Position numbers and translations under genes: made by a program. A DNA stretch of 64,000 nucleotides from Acidaminococcus fermentans (lineage in GTDB: Bacteria; Bacillota; Negativicutes; Acidaminococcales; Acidaminococcaceae): contig NZ_VULN01000001.1 of the NCBI RefSeq assembly GCF_009696675.1, positions 124,001 to 188,000 of the forward strand, in the 5' to 3' direction. Shown here in pieces: positions 1-9,000 of this stretch (its first letter is position 1; each line of letters starts with the position of its first letter). The notes beneath the pieces are model-generated. The model had not been told where the DNA came from. It saw only the letters and a list, made by a program, of their open reading frames with translations, and searched no databases.

Positions 1-232
1 CGCCGTGGTTGGGGTCAACCAGAGCAGCCAGGACCTTCTTGATGCCGTCCACATGGTCGGGGATGGCGCTTTCCAGTCTTACCTTGTCCTTGCCGGCGGG
101 AGTGTGGGTCAGAACGGAGCCTTCGATGCCGATACGTTCTACCAGACCTTTAGCGATGACAGATTCATCCTTCATATCAATCAGCTGATATTTGATGGAA
201 GAGCTGCCGCAGTTTACAACAAAAATCTTCAT
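1..232 (-). CDS. ackA: Acetate kinase, N-terminal part (cut by the window edge)
   Basis: Acetate kinase makes ATP and acetate from acetyl phosphate in the cytosol, the last step of Pta-AckA fermentation. The visible N-terminus (77 residues) starts MKIFVVNCGSSSIKYQLID, which contains the family's first phosphate-binding motif, N-x-G-S-S-S-x-K. It continues with VLTHTPAGKD and DHVDGIKKVL, also typical of AckA. The ATG at 232-230 is preceded by a strong AGGAGG site on the minus strand. The rest of the gene lies before position 1, so length and active-site completeness cannot be judged. It is divergent from tmcAL, with about 115 bp between the two starts. Confidence 0.93.
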   Translation of the reverse strand, partial: MKIFVVNCGSSSIKYQLIDMKDESVIAKGLVERIGIEGSVLTHTPAGKDKVRLESAIPDHVDGIKKVLAALVDPNHG

Positions 233-259
233 TACATTGCCTCCTGATCGACTACTGAT

Positions 260-289
260 TTTAAACCAGTATTATGCTTATGCTATAAT
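260..289 (+). promoter_or_regulatory. Putative promoter of tmcAL
   Basis: TTTAAA (260-265), an 18-nt spacer and a perfect TATAAT (284-289) lie about 60 nt before the tmcAL ATG. On the other strand of the same gap, TTTACA-17-TAACAT is a plausible ackA promoter. Both are read by eye; the -35 boxes are weak. Confidence 0.5.
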
Positions 290-347
290 ACTAATATATG
301 TTAGCAAAGTTTTACGGATTTGTAAAATAAAAATTTGGAGATCTGCC

Positions 348-1568
348 ATGGAACAACCTTCTGTCATCGGCCTGGTGGCCGAACACAATCCCTTTCACCG
401 GGGCCACGGCCATCAGCTGGAGGCTGCCCGGGCGCTGCTGGGCCCGGTGCCCGTCATTGCCGTGATGAGCGGCAGTCTGACCCAGCGGGGAGAACTGCCC
501 CTGTGGGACAAATGGCGCAGGACCCGGCTGGCTCTCCTGGGCGGGGTGGACCTGGTGCTGGAACTGCCGGCGGCCGGGAGCCTCCAGAGTGCCCAGGGGT
601 TCGCCTTCTTTGGGGTGGAAAGCCTGGCCGCCACCGGCCTTGTGACCCACCTGTCCTTTGGCTGCGAAGCCCGGGACCCGAAGCTGCTGCTCCAGCTGGC
701 CCGGGAGGACTTTTCTCCGGGTGAATGGGCAGCAGCCCTTTCCGGGGGCCTTTCCTATGCCGGGGCGGCGGAGCAGCTGGCCTGCCGGCGGAACCTGGCC
801 TATCAGGGACTTTTTTCCGGGTCCAACAACCTGCTGGCCCTGGAATACCTGAAGGCCCTGAAGGGCCACCCGGAGATCCAGCCCCTGCCCATCCGCCGGG
901 AAGGGACCCTTTACGGCAGCGCCGCCCTGGAAAAAGGCACCTGGCCCAGTGCCACCGCCTTCCGGAAGGAAGTGGCGGAACGGGGGTTCACCCGGGCTGC
1001 AGAAGAAGCCCTGCCCCCGGCCCTCCGTCCCCTGTGCCGGGGCTGGTGCCAGGCAGGGCTGGACCTGGGAGCCCGGGAGGACCGGCTGGATACCCTGCTG
1101 GCCTTTGCTCTGGAAAAAGGGTCCCCGGCGGACCTGGCCGCCTTCACCCAGGTGTCCGAAGGGCTGGAAGACCGGATCTGGAAATGCCGGCGGGCGGTCA
1201 GCTTTGACGGGCTGGTGGACCAGGTGCGCACCCGGCGGTATTCCCCTTCCCGGATCCGGCGGATCCTGTGGCAGTTCCTGCTGTCCGGCCCGGACTGTCC
1301 TTTCCGCCAGGGGGCCCAGGAAGGGCCGCAGTACCTGCGGGTGCTGGGGTTCACGGACCGGGGACGGCAGCTGCTCCGGGCCATGAAGCATACCGCCCGT
1401 CTCCCCCTTCTCACCACCATCCAGAAGGACACCCTGGCCAAGGCCCCCTCCCCCGCCTTCCGCCGCCAGCTCCAGCTGGACCTGAGGGCCCAGGACCTGT
1501 ACCAGCTGGTGACCGAAGGAAAGATCACGGACCGGGATTACAAAGAAAAGCCTGTTATGCTGCCTTGA
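348..1568 (+). CDS. tmcAL: tRNA(Met) cytidine acetate ligase TmcAL (YlbM family)
   Basis: TmcAL uses acetate and ATP to form N4-acetylcytidine at the wobble base of elongator tRNA-Met. The 406-residue product has the HIGH-type nucleotidyltransferase motif H-R-G-H at residues 17-20 in GLVAEHNPFHRGHGHQ, and the family blocks VMSGSLTQRGELPLWDKW and GSNNLLALEYLKAL. I chose the ATG at 348 because GGAG lies 7 nt upstream and because the family N-terminus begins here; reading the same frame further upstream runs through the promoter. The neighbour, divergent ackA, makes acetate, which is this enzyme's substrate; that functional link is inference. Its 3' end forms half of a terminator stem. Confidence 0.92.
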   Translation: MEQPSVIGLVAEHNPFHRGHGHQLEAARALLGPVPVIAVMSGSLTQRGELPLWDKWRRTRLALLGGVDLVLELPAAGSLQSAQGFAFFGVESLAATGLVTHLSFGCEARDPKLLLQLAREDFSPGEWAAALSGGLSYAGAAEQLACRRNLAYQGLFSGSNNLLALEYLKALKGHPEIQPLPIRREGTLYGSAALEKGTWPSATAFRKEVAERGFTRAAEEALPPALRPLCRGWCQAGLDLGAREDRLDTLLAFALEKGSPADLAAFTQVSEGLEDRIWKCRRAVSFDGLVDQVRTRRYSPSRIRRILWQFLLSGPDCPFRQGAQEGPQYLRVLGFTDRGRQLLRAMKHTARLPLLTTIQKDTLAKAPSPAFRRQLQLDLRAQDLYQLVTEGKITDRDYKEKPVMLP

Positions 1569-1587
1569 GCAGCACAACAGGCTTTTT
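1546..1587 (+). terminator. Rho-independent terminator after tmcAL
   Basis: The stem AAAAGCCTGTT.TGCTGC pairs with GCAGCA.AACAGGCTTTTT around a short loop. It overlaps the tmcAL stop codon and ends in a T run. A-rich flanks on the other side could also stop the convergent minus-strand operon that ends at 1600. Confidence 0.8.
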
Positions 1588-1599
1588 CCGTTGCGTCCC

Positions 1600-2166
1600 T
1601 TATTTCTCTTCTTCCCCTTTGTCCCCGGCGTTCAGCTGGTGGTCGGCGTCGTAGCTGGATTTCAGGGCGTTCCCGTTGTCCCGTACGGCACTGAGGGTCT
1701 TGGTGAGGTTTTCTTCCAGATAGTTGAACACGTCCATGGCGTACTGCATGGATTCGCTGTGGAGCTTTTCCGCATAGGCATCTGCAGCCGCCCGCATATC
1801 CCGGTCGTACTGCTGGGTGGTGGCGATGATCCCGTTGGCTTTTTCTTCCGCAGCCTTCACCACTTCTTCCTGGCGCACCAGACGGTCCGCTTCCGCCTTG
1901 GCCAGATCCACAATCCGTCCCCCTTCTGCATGGGCCTGTTCCACAATGTGGTCGGCTTCCGCCCGGGACTTGTCGATGATGTTCTTCTGTTCTTCCAGCA
2001 GGTCATGGGCCCGTTTCACTTCCAGAGGCACCGCCGCTCTCAGCTTGTCCATCACCATGGTGATTTCGTTTTCGTCGATCATCACCTTGTTGACAAGAGG
2101 GATCCTCCAGCCATCTGACAGAATGCTTTCCATTTCGTCCAAGATTTTATCCAATTCCATGACCAT
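1600..2166 (-). CDS. Coiled-coil protein resembling F0F1 ATP synthase subunit b
   Basis: This is a 188-residue charged, nearly all-helical protein. Residues 45-130 are rich in Ala, Glu, Arg and Lys with heptad-like spacing (SRAEADHIVEQAHAEG, DLAKAEADRL), resembling the peripheral stalk of ATP synthase subunits B or H. No membrane segment is seen, so it is unlikely to be the actual subunit b. It is the last gene of the rsmD-coaD operon, 25 nt after coaD. The first ATG is used because AAGGAAGG sits directly upstream. Firmicutes often carry such a short protein next to coaD, with no function known to me. It ends against the terminator shared with tmcAL. Confidence 0.7.
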   Translation of the reverse strand: MVMELDKILDEMESILSDGWRIPLVNKVMIDENEITMVMDKLRAAVPLEVKRAHDLLEEQKNIIDKSRAEADHIVEQAHAEGGRIVDLAKAEADRLVRQEEVVKAAEEKANGIIATTQQYDRDMRAAADAYAEKLHSESMQYAMDVFNYLEENLTKTLSAVRDNGNALKSSYDADHQLNAGDKGEEEK

Positions 2167-2191
2167 CGTTCCTTCCTTTTTGTATTCGATC

Positions 2192-2686
2192 CTACCGTTT
2201 GAGAGATTGTTTCCCCCGGGCCATCACTTGCTCCCGGATGCAGTCCGGTACAAAACCGGAAATATCGCCGCCGAAATAGACCATTTCCCGCACTCCGGAA
2301 GAGCTGAGATAGGAATATTTGGCGTTGGTCATGATGAACACCGTTTCCAGCTGTTCATCGATTTCCTTCATGAGCAGCGCCCGCTGGAATTCGTATTCGA
2401 AATCCGTAAACGCCCGGAGACCCCGGACAATGAACCGGGCCCCTTTCTTTTCGCAGAATTCGTTGAGCAGGCCGGAAAAACATGTCACCCGCACATTGGG
2501 GATGTGGGCCGTTGCCTGACGGATCATGGAGACCCGTTCCTCCATGGAGAACATGGCCTTGTCCTTGGCCGGGTTCACGAACACGCTGATGATCAGTTCA
2601 TCAAACATCTTGCTGGCCCGTTCAAAAATATCCAGATGTCCCATGGTCACCGGGTCGAAACTGCCCGGACATACCGCTTTACGCAC
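2192..2686 (-). CDS. coaD: Phosphopantetheine adenylyltransferase
   Basis: CoaD transfers AMP from ATP to 4'-phosphopantetheine, the fourth step of coenzyme A synthesis. The 164-residue length is normal. The nucleotidyltransferase motif T-M-G-H lies at residues 14-17 in GSFDPVTMGHLDIFERA. The substrate-binding segment VRGLRAFTDFEYEFQ and the C-terminal motif SYLSSSGVRE are intact. It lies between rsmD (53 nt upstream) and a coiled-coil gene on the same strand; an rsmD-coaD order is common in Firmicutes. CoaBC, which makes the precursor, is encoded at 31.8 kb. Confidence 0.96.
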   Translation of the reverse strand: MRKAVCPGSFDPVTMGHLDIFERASKMFDELIISVFVNPAKDKAMFSMEERVSMIRQATAHIPNVRVTCFSGLLNEFCEKKGARFIVRGLRAFTDFEYEFQRALLMKEIDEQLETVFIMTNAKYSYLSSSGVREMVYFGGDISGFVPDCIREQVMARGKQSLKR

Positions 2687-2739
2687 GTTGAACCTCCAAG
2701 AGAAGCAGATTTGCTACGTACCATTATAACAAAAACGGT

Positions 2740-3294
2740 TCAGCTTTTCCACACTATTAGGGAGATTTTCGTATCTCCGTACTTTTCCTGCCGGAATTCC
2801 GTACCCTGGGGCAGATAGTCTGCCGGATCCTCCTCCAGGGAGTGTTCCAGCACCAGGAGACCGCCCTCCTTCAGCACCGGCCATTTTTCCAGGGCCTCCA
2901 CCACTTTCCGGTTCAGTCCCTTGTCATAGGGCGGGTCCGAAAAGATCACATCGAAGGCCTTTCCCTGCTGGGCCATCATGGCAAGACCGTTCACCGCGTC
3001 GGTGTGGATCAGGGTCACCTGCTCTCCGGCCCGTGCCTTTTCCACATTGGCCTTCACCAGCTTCAGGCTCTCCCGGCTTTTGTCGAAATAGACGATCTGT
3101 TCCGCTCCCCGGCTCCAGGCTTCCAGCCCCAGGTTCCCGGTGCCTGCAAAGGCGTCCAGCACGGTGCTGCCGGGGATCCGGCTCTGGATGATGTTGAACA
3201 GGGCTTCCTTCACCCGGTCCGCTGTAGGCCGCACCAGATAGTTCTTCGGGGTCACCAGTTTCAGTCCCCTGGCCTTTCCCGTAATGATTCGCAT
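2740..3294 (-). CDS. rsmD: 16S rRNA (guanine(966)-N2)-methyltransferase RsmD
   Basis: RsmD methylates G966 of 16S rRNA in the 30S subunit using S-adenosylmethionine. The 184-residue product shows the SAM-binding loop LDAFAGTGNLGLEAWSRGA and the catalytic DPPY motif near residues 120-123 (FSDPPYDKG), with the family N-terminus MRIITGKARGLKL. I chose the ATG at 3294, with GAGG 8 nt upstream, over a TTG six nt earlier. It is the first gene of the rsmD-coaD operon and is divergent from the DUF4127 gene, with only 60 bp between the starts. Confidence 0.95.
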   Translation of the reverse strand: MRIITGKARGLKLVTPKNYLVRPTADRVKEALFNIIQSRIPGSTVLDAFAGTGNLGLEAWSRGAEQIVYFDKSRESLKLVKANVEKARAGEQVTLIHTDAVNGLAMMAQQGKAFDVIFSDPPYDKGLNRKVVEALEKWPVLKEGGLLVLEHSLEEDPADYLPQGTEFRQEKYGDTKISLIVWKS

Positions 3295-3354
3295 ACACAA
3301 AACCTCTTCCGTACGTTATAATAGATTATTATACTGTGAAAGGAGCATCCCCCC

Positions 3355-5010
3355 GTGAAGCTGAAGAAACCCCTTCTGGCTCTTGCCGCTGCAGCCATGG
3401 CCGCAGGTGTATTGTATCATACTCTGGCACCCAGAGGGGCTGTTTTTTCTCCCGGAGAGGTACCGGCGGCGGAAAAATGGGCCCTTCTGCCCCTGGACAA
3501 CCGGCCTCCCTGCCGGGATTTCACCGAAGAACTGGGGGCCCTGGGGGGCATCCATTTCACCGCACCCCCTGATGAGATCATGGACTGGTACGACGAACCG
3601 GCCAAGGTACCAGCTCTCAAATCCTGGCTCACCGGCATCATGCCCGGCCAGCAGGGAGCGCTACTTTCTTCGGACCTTCTGATCTTCGGAGGCCTGCTCC
3701 ATTCCCGGATGGAGCCCCTGACGGACCGGAAGGCGGGAGACTTCTTCACGTACCTGGAGGACCTGAAGGAAGACAACCCGGACAAGCAGTTCTACCTGTA
3801 TTCCATCATCCCCCGTCTGCTGATCAGCGACCATGTGCTGCCGGACCGGTGGTACCAGTGGCATCTTATGACCTGGACCATTAACATGGACAAGAAGATC
3901 CGGGGGCTGCCCTACGACAAGGAGAACTACGAAGAAGTCAAGGCCCTGATCCCCATGGACCTGAAGTGGAAGTACATCACCCTGTACCGGGACAACGACC
4001 GGTTCAATGAGGAGCTGGTCCAGTTCGTCACCGAAGAGAACCTGACGGACCTGGTGATCGGCCAGGACGATGCCCATCCCTACGGACTGCCCAACTACAA
4101 CCGGCTGAACGCGGGAGCCTACCCCAAGGCCTACGACCTGCATCCCCCCATCTACACCTCCCAGGGGGCGGACGAACTGGGGACCCTGGCCGCCGCCAGG
4201 ATCTACAGCCGGCGCACCGGATACCGTCCCAGGATCAAAGTGCTCTACGGGGACCCGGCCATGAAGGACTACACCCTCCATTTCGTTCCCCTGACCCTGG
4301 GGCAGATTGCGGAAGAAAAGATCAAGCTGGCCAACGGGGTGGAAACCGGTTCCCTGGATGAGGCGGATTTCGTCCTGTACATCCACTGCGGCGGGGAAAA
4401 GGACGAAGACTATACCAGGATCGCCAGAGACATCAAAAGCCTGATGGAACGGAAACCGGTGGCTCTGGTGGACCTGTCCACCCGGTTCGCCGCCGGAGAC
4501 TGCATCCTGCCCCATCTCATGGCCAACGGGACGCCCCTGCCCCGGCTGCTGTCCTATTCCGGCTGGAACACCGCCTCCAACGCCATTGGCACTGCCGTGG
4601 CCCAGGGGACCATTGTGTCCGGCCAGGCAAAACGGCTGCCCAAGGACCAGCTTCCTGCCCTGTACAGCGCCAATTTCCGGTTCAACTACGCCCGGTTCCT
4701 GGACGACTGGGCCTACCAGAAGCTGATCCGGCCCCATATGGCGGAGCTCCAGGACTTCAACGGCGTGGACCCGGAAAAAGGCGGGGATTATCCCAACGCC
4801 GCCACCTGCTACCTGTCCCGGGAGCTGGGGATCTACCACCAGGTGCTCCTGTGGTACTGCCGCCAGTTCCCCTACTATGAAGAGGTCGGGACCCGGTACT
4901 GGTTCCGGGACGCCCAGTTCGCCGTAAACCTGCCTTGGGAGCGGCCTTTCGAGATCCGGCTGAAAATTTTTCCGGAATTTGGCAAAGAACAGTTGACAAA
5001 TGGCCGCTGA
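3355..5010 (+). CDS. DUF4127 family exported protein
   Basis: This 551-residue protein begins with a basic stretch and a hydrophobic segment (residues 6-25, LLALAAAAMAAGVLYHTLAP), a signal peptide or membrane anchor. The mature part starts with the family signature WALLPLDNRPPCRDF and continues through blocks such as IGQDDAHPYGLPNYN and YNRLNAGAYP, as in DUF4127 proteins of Firmicutes. The biochemical role of the family is unknown to me. The start is GTG at 3355, with AAAGGAG about 8 nt upstream; no ATG is better placed. TATAAT occurs about 35 nt before the start. The last bases of the gene carry the promoter of the downstream tRNA-Pro. Confidence 0.85.
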   Translation: MKLKKPLLALAAAAMAAGVLYHTLAPRGAVFSPGEVPAAEKWALLPLDNRPPCRDFTEELGALGGIHFTAPPDEIMDWYDEPAKVPALKSWLTGIMPGQQGALLSSDLLIFGGLLHSRMEPLTDRKAGDFFTYLEDLKEDNPDKQFYLYSIIPRLLISDHVLPDRWYQWHLMTWTINMDKKIRGLPYDKENYEEVKALIPMDLKWKYITLYRDNDRFNEELVQFVTEENLTDLVIGQDDAHPYGLPNYNRLNAGAYPKAYDLHPPIYTSQGADELGTLAAARIYSRRTGYRPRIKVLYGDPAMKDYTLHFVPLTLGQIAEEKIKLANGVETGSLDEADFVLYIHCGGEKDEDYTRIARDIKSLMERKPVALVDLSTRFAAGDCILPHLMANGTPLPRLLSYSGWNTASNAIGTAVAQGTIVSGQAKRLPKDQLPALYSANFRFNYARFLDDWAYQKLIRPHMAELQDFNGVDPEKGGDYPNAATCYLSRELGIYHQVLLWYCRQFPYYEEVGTRYWFRDAQFAVNLPWERPFEIRLKIFPEFGKEQLTNGR

Positions 5011-5021
5011 CCCTCTATAAT
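4993..5021 (+). promoter_or_regulatory. Consensus promoter of tRNA-Pro
   Basis: A perfect TTGACA (4993-4998), a 17-nt spacer and a perfect TATAAT (5016-5021) lie 13 nt before the tRNA. The -35 box and most of the spacer are inside the last codons of the DUF4127 gene. Confidence 0.92.
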
Positions 5022-5034
5022 TTATTTGTGTTGT

Positions 5035-5111
5035 CGGGGCGTAGCGCAGTTTGGTAGCGCGCTTGGTTCGGGACTAAGAGGCCGCAGGTTCGAATCCTGT
5101 CGCCCCGACCA
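5035..5111 (+). tRNA. tRNA-Pro (anticodon CGG)
   Basis: A 77-nt cloverleaf: the acceptor stem CGGGGCG pairs with CGCCCCG, the D arm is GCGC...GCGC, the anticodon loop is TTCGGGA (CGG), the T arm carries GGTTCGAATCC, and CCA is encoded. It has its own consensus promoter and is followed by a terminator. Confidence 0.97.
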
Positions 5112-5127
5112 ACTTTTAAAAAGGACA

Positions 5128-5156
5128 GCCGTCACCTTCGGGTGGCGGCTTTTTTC
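5128..5156 (+). terminator. Terminator after tRNA-Pro
   Basis: GCCGTCACC-TTCG-GGTGGCGGC is a 9-bp stem with a stable TTCG loop, followed by six T. Confidence 0.92.
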
Positions 5157-5159
5157 GGG

Positions 5160-5575
5160 TTCATCGTTTGTCGTTTTAGAGGCCAGATGCCAGGCATCTG
5201 GCTTTGAACGTATTGGCCCTCTGGGCGGCCGGGACGGGTTTGCCTTCGGCGAACCCCTACAACCTCGTTGTCCATGGACCCATAACAACGTAATACTTCG
5301 GAGGGTCCTGACCTTTGCAGGATGTGGCCAATCGATGAAATACGTTGTTATCGGTTTGCCAGACCCTGACGCTGTAGGGGTGGGCCCCAGGCCCGCCCTT
5401 CCCGGCCTGCGGGTTTCAGATATTCCCAGGAACCCGCCCTGCGGGTTCCTTCCATCGGCTGGAGACTAGTGACTAGAGACTGTAAGCTCATGTCCATTTG
5501 CCCCCGGCAAATGGTCTCCTTTGGCGCGAGACTGAAAAGCGGCTGGCCGCTTTTCGTTCTCCGTTCTCCTTGCAA
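5160..5575 (+). repeat. Dispersed intergenic repeat, copy R1
   Basis: This gap holds the head hairpin CCAGATGC-GCATCTGG (5183), the core GGGCGGCCGGGACGGG...CCCCTAC (5222), a long middle section shared with R2 (TTGTCCATGGACC..., GGCCAATCGATGAAATACG), a CCCGCCCTTCCCGGCC segment, and the tail hairpin ATTTGCCCCCGGCAAATGG (5497). No gene is seen in it. Confidence 0.85.
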
Positions 5576-5597
5576 TCCCCTGTAACTGTGTTATAAT
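5570..5597 (+). promoter_or_regulatory. Promoter of putative antisense RNA
   Basis: TTGCAA (5570-5575), a 16-nt spacer and a perfect TATAAT (5592-5597), in a gap with no plus-strand gene that I believe in. It would start a short RNA that runs head-on into the small toxin-like gene at 5691-5759. Confidence 0.65.
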
Positions 5598-5603
5598 GAA
5601 AAT

Positions 5604-5692
5604 ACAAATGGTGCTGTCTGGTGACGGTCAGCCCCATAGCAGTGTATGGAAAGAAATCCGCCTACTGTTGGAAGCTGGAGGCGGATTTCTTT
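5604..5692 (+). ncRNA. Putative antitoxin RNA facing a small hydrophobic peptide gene
   Basis: The interval between the inferred transcription start (about 5604) and the 3' end of a perfect 14-bp hairpin (AAAGAAATCCGCCT at 5650-5663 with AGGCGGATTTCTTT at 5679-5692). The hairpin has A and T runs on both sides and can stop transcription from either strand. The overlapping plus-strand reading frame is judged spurious. The layout (short RNA, opposing tiny membrane peptide gene, shared bidirectional terminator) is that of par/fst-type type I systems. The role is inferred. Confidence 0.55.
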
Positions 5693-5759
5693 ATGCCCGA
5701 ATTGCAACGATAATCACGAAGAGGATTACCAAAAAGGTAAAAAAATCGTATTTCGTCAT
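5691..5759 (-). CDS. 22-residue hydrophobic peptide, type I toxin candidate
   Basis: The frame starts with ATG at 5759-5757 and ends at TAA 5693-5691. The peptide begins MTKYDFF and continues with one unbroken hydrophobic run of Leu, Ile, Val, Phe and Ala (residues 6-20), ending I-R-A: a charged head, one membrane span and a basic tail. GGTGGAG precedes the ATG by about 4 nt. The stop codon lies on the edge of a perfect bidirectional terminator stem, and a short RNA promoter faces it from the other side. Size, composition and layout match type I toxins acting on the membrane. I cannot assign it to a named family. Confidence 0.6.
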   Translation of the reverse strand: MTKYDFFTFLVILFVIIVAIRA

Positions 5760-5834
5760 AGGGCTCCACCCCATTTCTGGGGCAAGATTTGACCGCCTAC
5801 CGTATAGACAACACCGTGTACAGTATAACATATC

Positions 5835-6050
5835 GTGATATGGGAAGCCAGATGCCGGGCATCTGGCTTTGAACGTTTTGGCCCCTTGGGCGGCCGGGAT
5901 GGGTTTGCCTTCGGCGAACCCCTACGCCGCCGTTGTCCATGGACCGATAACAACGCAATACTCCGGAGGGTCCTGGTCTTTGCAGGGTGCGGCCAATCGA
6001 TGAAATACGTTTTCATCAGTTTGCCAAGCCCTGACGCTCTGCTCTCTGCC
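5835..6050 (+). repeat. Dispersed intergenic repeat, copy R2
   Basis: It is closely similar to the first 200 bp of R1: hairpin CCAGATGCC-GGGCATCTGG, GGGCGGCCGGGATGGG core, CCATGGACC-ATAACAACG and GGCCAATCGATGAAATACG. It ends at the stop codon side of the zinc-ribbon/Sel1 gene. The stretch 5760-5834 holds the toxin gene leader and probably its promoter. Confidence 0.85.
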
Positions 6051-6054
6051 CTCT

Positions 6055-9000
6055 TTACTTGCCCTTCAGCAGCTTGTTCAGCCCTTCACAGAACGCTGTC
6101 AGTTCGTCATCCCGGGCTATGGCCAGGAATTTCCGGTTCCCGGGCTGGAGGATCATTTTGCCGCTCCACATGCTGGTGGGCGGTTCTATCCGGCCGATTT
6201 CTTTGAGGGGAACGGCTCCCGTTTCAGAGGAAATGAGGGTATCCCAGGTCAGGAGGAAGCCGTCCCGGGCCGTTCCCCTTACGGTTTTGTCGCAAAGGAC
6301 AAGGACATCCTTTGGATCCAGCCCATAGCTTTGGGCATAGCTGGACAGGGCATTGGCCATCTTCTTGGGCGGGATATCAGGGGCACAGTACAGATAGGTA
6401 TTGGTTTTATTGGCCAGGGGAGCCAGCTGCTGTACAAAGGCCAGGAGGGCTGCCCGGTCAGTTCCTTCTGAAGAGGTCTCTTTTTCTGCAGGCCCCACTG
6501 CCAGAGGAGCACCGCAATGGGAACAGAACCGGGCCCCCGGTTTGGCCGGGGTTCCGCATTGGGAACAGAAACCTGCGGCCGGGCGGTCAGCAGGGACAGC
6601 GGGCGCCTCCTGAGCAGCAGGCCGGGGTTCCTCCGCCGCCTGGCTGCCGGAGGGTTCCCTTTTGTCTTCCTCTTCGTCTTCCTCTTCCTCATCGGCAAAG
6701 ACACCGTGGGCTTCGGCAAGATTGTATTCTTCCTTGGACAGGATCACTTCTTCTGACAGCCAGGAGGCAAAATTGGCATCCAGACTGCTGCAGTCACTTT
6801 CTTCAAAGGTACAAAGGACAAAACCCGTATCACTCTGGAGCGTATGATCCTGGTCCAGGAACACCCGGCAGAAATCATCCACGAAGGCTTTTCCGCCCTG
6901 GGAGGTGAAGATATCCCCTTCGTCTGTCAGAAGGAACCCTTTCTTTCCCTTTCCCCAGAGCAGGGCGTTGGAGGCATCACAGAGCAGCAGGACTTCAGAG
7001 CGGTCCACACCCAGACGGCTGCCGTAGGCCTTCATGGCGTTGTCCAGAAGGTCTCCGGGGATATTGTCCCCCAGATAGTAATGGCTGCCTTCAAGCTGAG
7101 CCCCATGCTTGCTTTCCAGATAGGCCAGAAGGTCCGGGTATTCACCGGCAGCCTTCAGACAGATCCGGGCGGTTTTCGTTTCCTCCGTTTCCGGCTGGAG
7201 GCTGGCCGCCCGTTCATACCAGCTCATGGCCTTCCCATAATCGTAACAGTCTTCCAGATCCTGGTTGCCCCGGAGTGCCGCCGCCTTCACCATGGCTTCA
7301 GCGTTTTCTCCTGCTGCGGCCTCTTCATAACAGGCCAGAGCCTCCTCAACGCGTCCTGCCGCCTGGAATGCGTCCCCCAGGGCCAGGTCCACCTGCTGCA
7401 GAGGGGCCAGGGCTTCTGCCAGATTTCCGGCCAGGGCTGTGCGCAGCAGGTCCCGGGCTTTTTCCAGGTCCTTTTCACAGCCTGTTCCCTTTTCCCGGCA
7501 CAGACCGGTCTGGAGACATGCCTGGGGATCCTTCGCCTCAGCCCCTTTCTGATACCACTGGAAAGCGGCCTCCTTATGGCCGGCTTTGGCTTCTTCCAGG
7601 CCCATCCGGGCACAGGCCGGCCCAACGCCCTTTTCAGCCGCCTGGCGGATCAAAAGGTCTGCTCCTGCCAGATCCACAGCCGTCCCTTTTCCATTTTCTT
7701 TCAAACGGGCCAGTTCCCAGCAGCCTTCCGGACTGCCACAGTCCGCCGCTTCCTGGTACAGGGCACAGATTTCTGACCAGTCCGTTTCTTCTTCCTGCCG
7801 GAGCCGGGCCCCCTGTTCCAGATCCCAGGCAGCAAGGACTTCCCGGGCCTTCCCGTATCCCAGCTTCGCGCTGCGCCGGAGATAGTCCAGGGCCCTTTCT
7901 TCGTTACTGTCCTTGTATTTTTGGTAGTTCTTGAAAAGGGCCTCCTGGAAGGCAGGGGTATGGCGTGCCTTGTTGGTCCGTTCCAGGGCTTCTGCGGCCC
8001 CTTCTACGCCCAGTTCCGCAGCCTTCCCATAATACTTTGCGGCCTTGTCAAAGTCCTGGCCGTCTTCCATTTCCGTCCCGGTTTCATAGAGTTCGCCCTC
8101 TTTCATATTGGCTTCTCCATGGCCCCATCTGGCCGCCGCGGACAGGTAGTCGTATTCCGGAGACCCGTTTTGGACACTCTGCCGGTAGAATTCCCAGGCC
8201 GCATTGGGATTCCCCAGTTCTGCCGCCGTCTTCAGCCATCGGGCCGCTTCTTCCGGGTCCCCCAGATCCCGGCACACAAGTCCCAACCGGCACATGGCTT
8301 CCCTGTCCCCCATGTCCGCAGCCGCCTGATAAGAGGCCGCCGCCTGCTGCCGGTCTCCCTTGTCCAGGGCCTTCCGGGCGTCCTTTTTGAAATTTTCCAC
8401 CTGAGCCGCGGCCACTGCCTCATAAGGCGGGGCAAACCGGATATTATAGAAGCGGATCTTTTTGGCTGCAAAATCCAGAGGCTCCGTCCCTTCATAGGCA
8501 AACTGGAGATGGTCACCGAACCCGTAATAAGAAACATGTTCCAGCTCCGGATAGAAGGGAAGGGTCTGGTCGCTGGCATTGACCAGCACAACCCGTTCTT
8601 CCTCATACCCTTCCGGATACTCCCGCATCAGATACTGGAGAGCCGCCATTTCCCCAGGGGTCCTGATGGCCTGGCCTTTTTCAATGCCCAGGCAGTCCAC
8701 CCAATAGGGAAAAGGGATGTTCCCTTTCTGATGGAGGCCGCTCCATAAATCCCCGGCCAGGGAAAGCCCCTCTCCTTCCGCATCCGCCACTTTCAGGATA
8801 TCCGGAATGGCCTCCGGGGCCAGTTTCGCCATGGCCCGGTATACGGAACGGCTGTCCGCAGTCTGGGTCAGGCAGTCACAAAGGGTCTCCATGGCCGTTT
8901 CTTTGCTGCAGCGGCCTTTTTCCATCATCACCTCGATGTTGTCCAGCCGGCTCTCCACTTCTTTGTTCCGGAAGCTGAAGGGAGGGAGCTTGTGATGCTC

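Noticed and set aside
312-1577. A 421-residue minus-strand frame opposite tmcAL
   Set aside because: Gly/Pro/Gln-rich shadow without motifs; the plus strand has the H-x-G-H motif and family blocks.
5596-5838. An 80-residue plus-strand frame across the toxin-antitoxin-like locus
   Set aside because: Its start overlaps the -10 box of the short RNA promoter, and it runs through the bidirectional terminator. The minus peptide and RNA explain the locus better.
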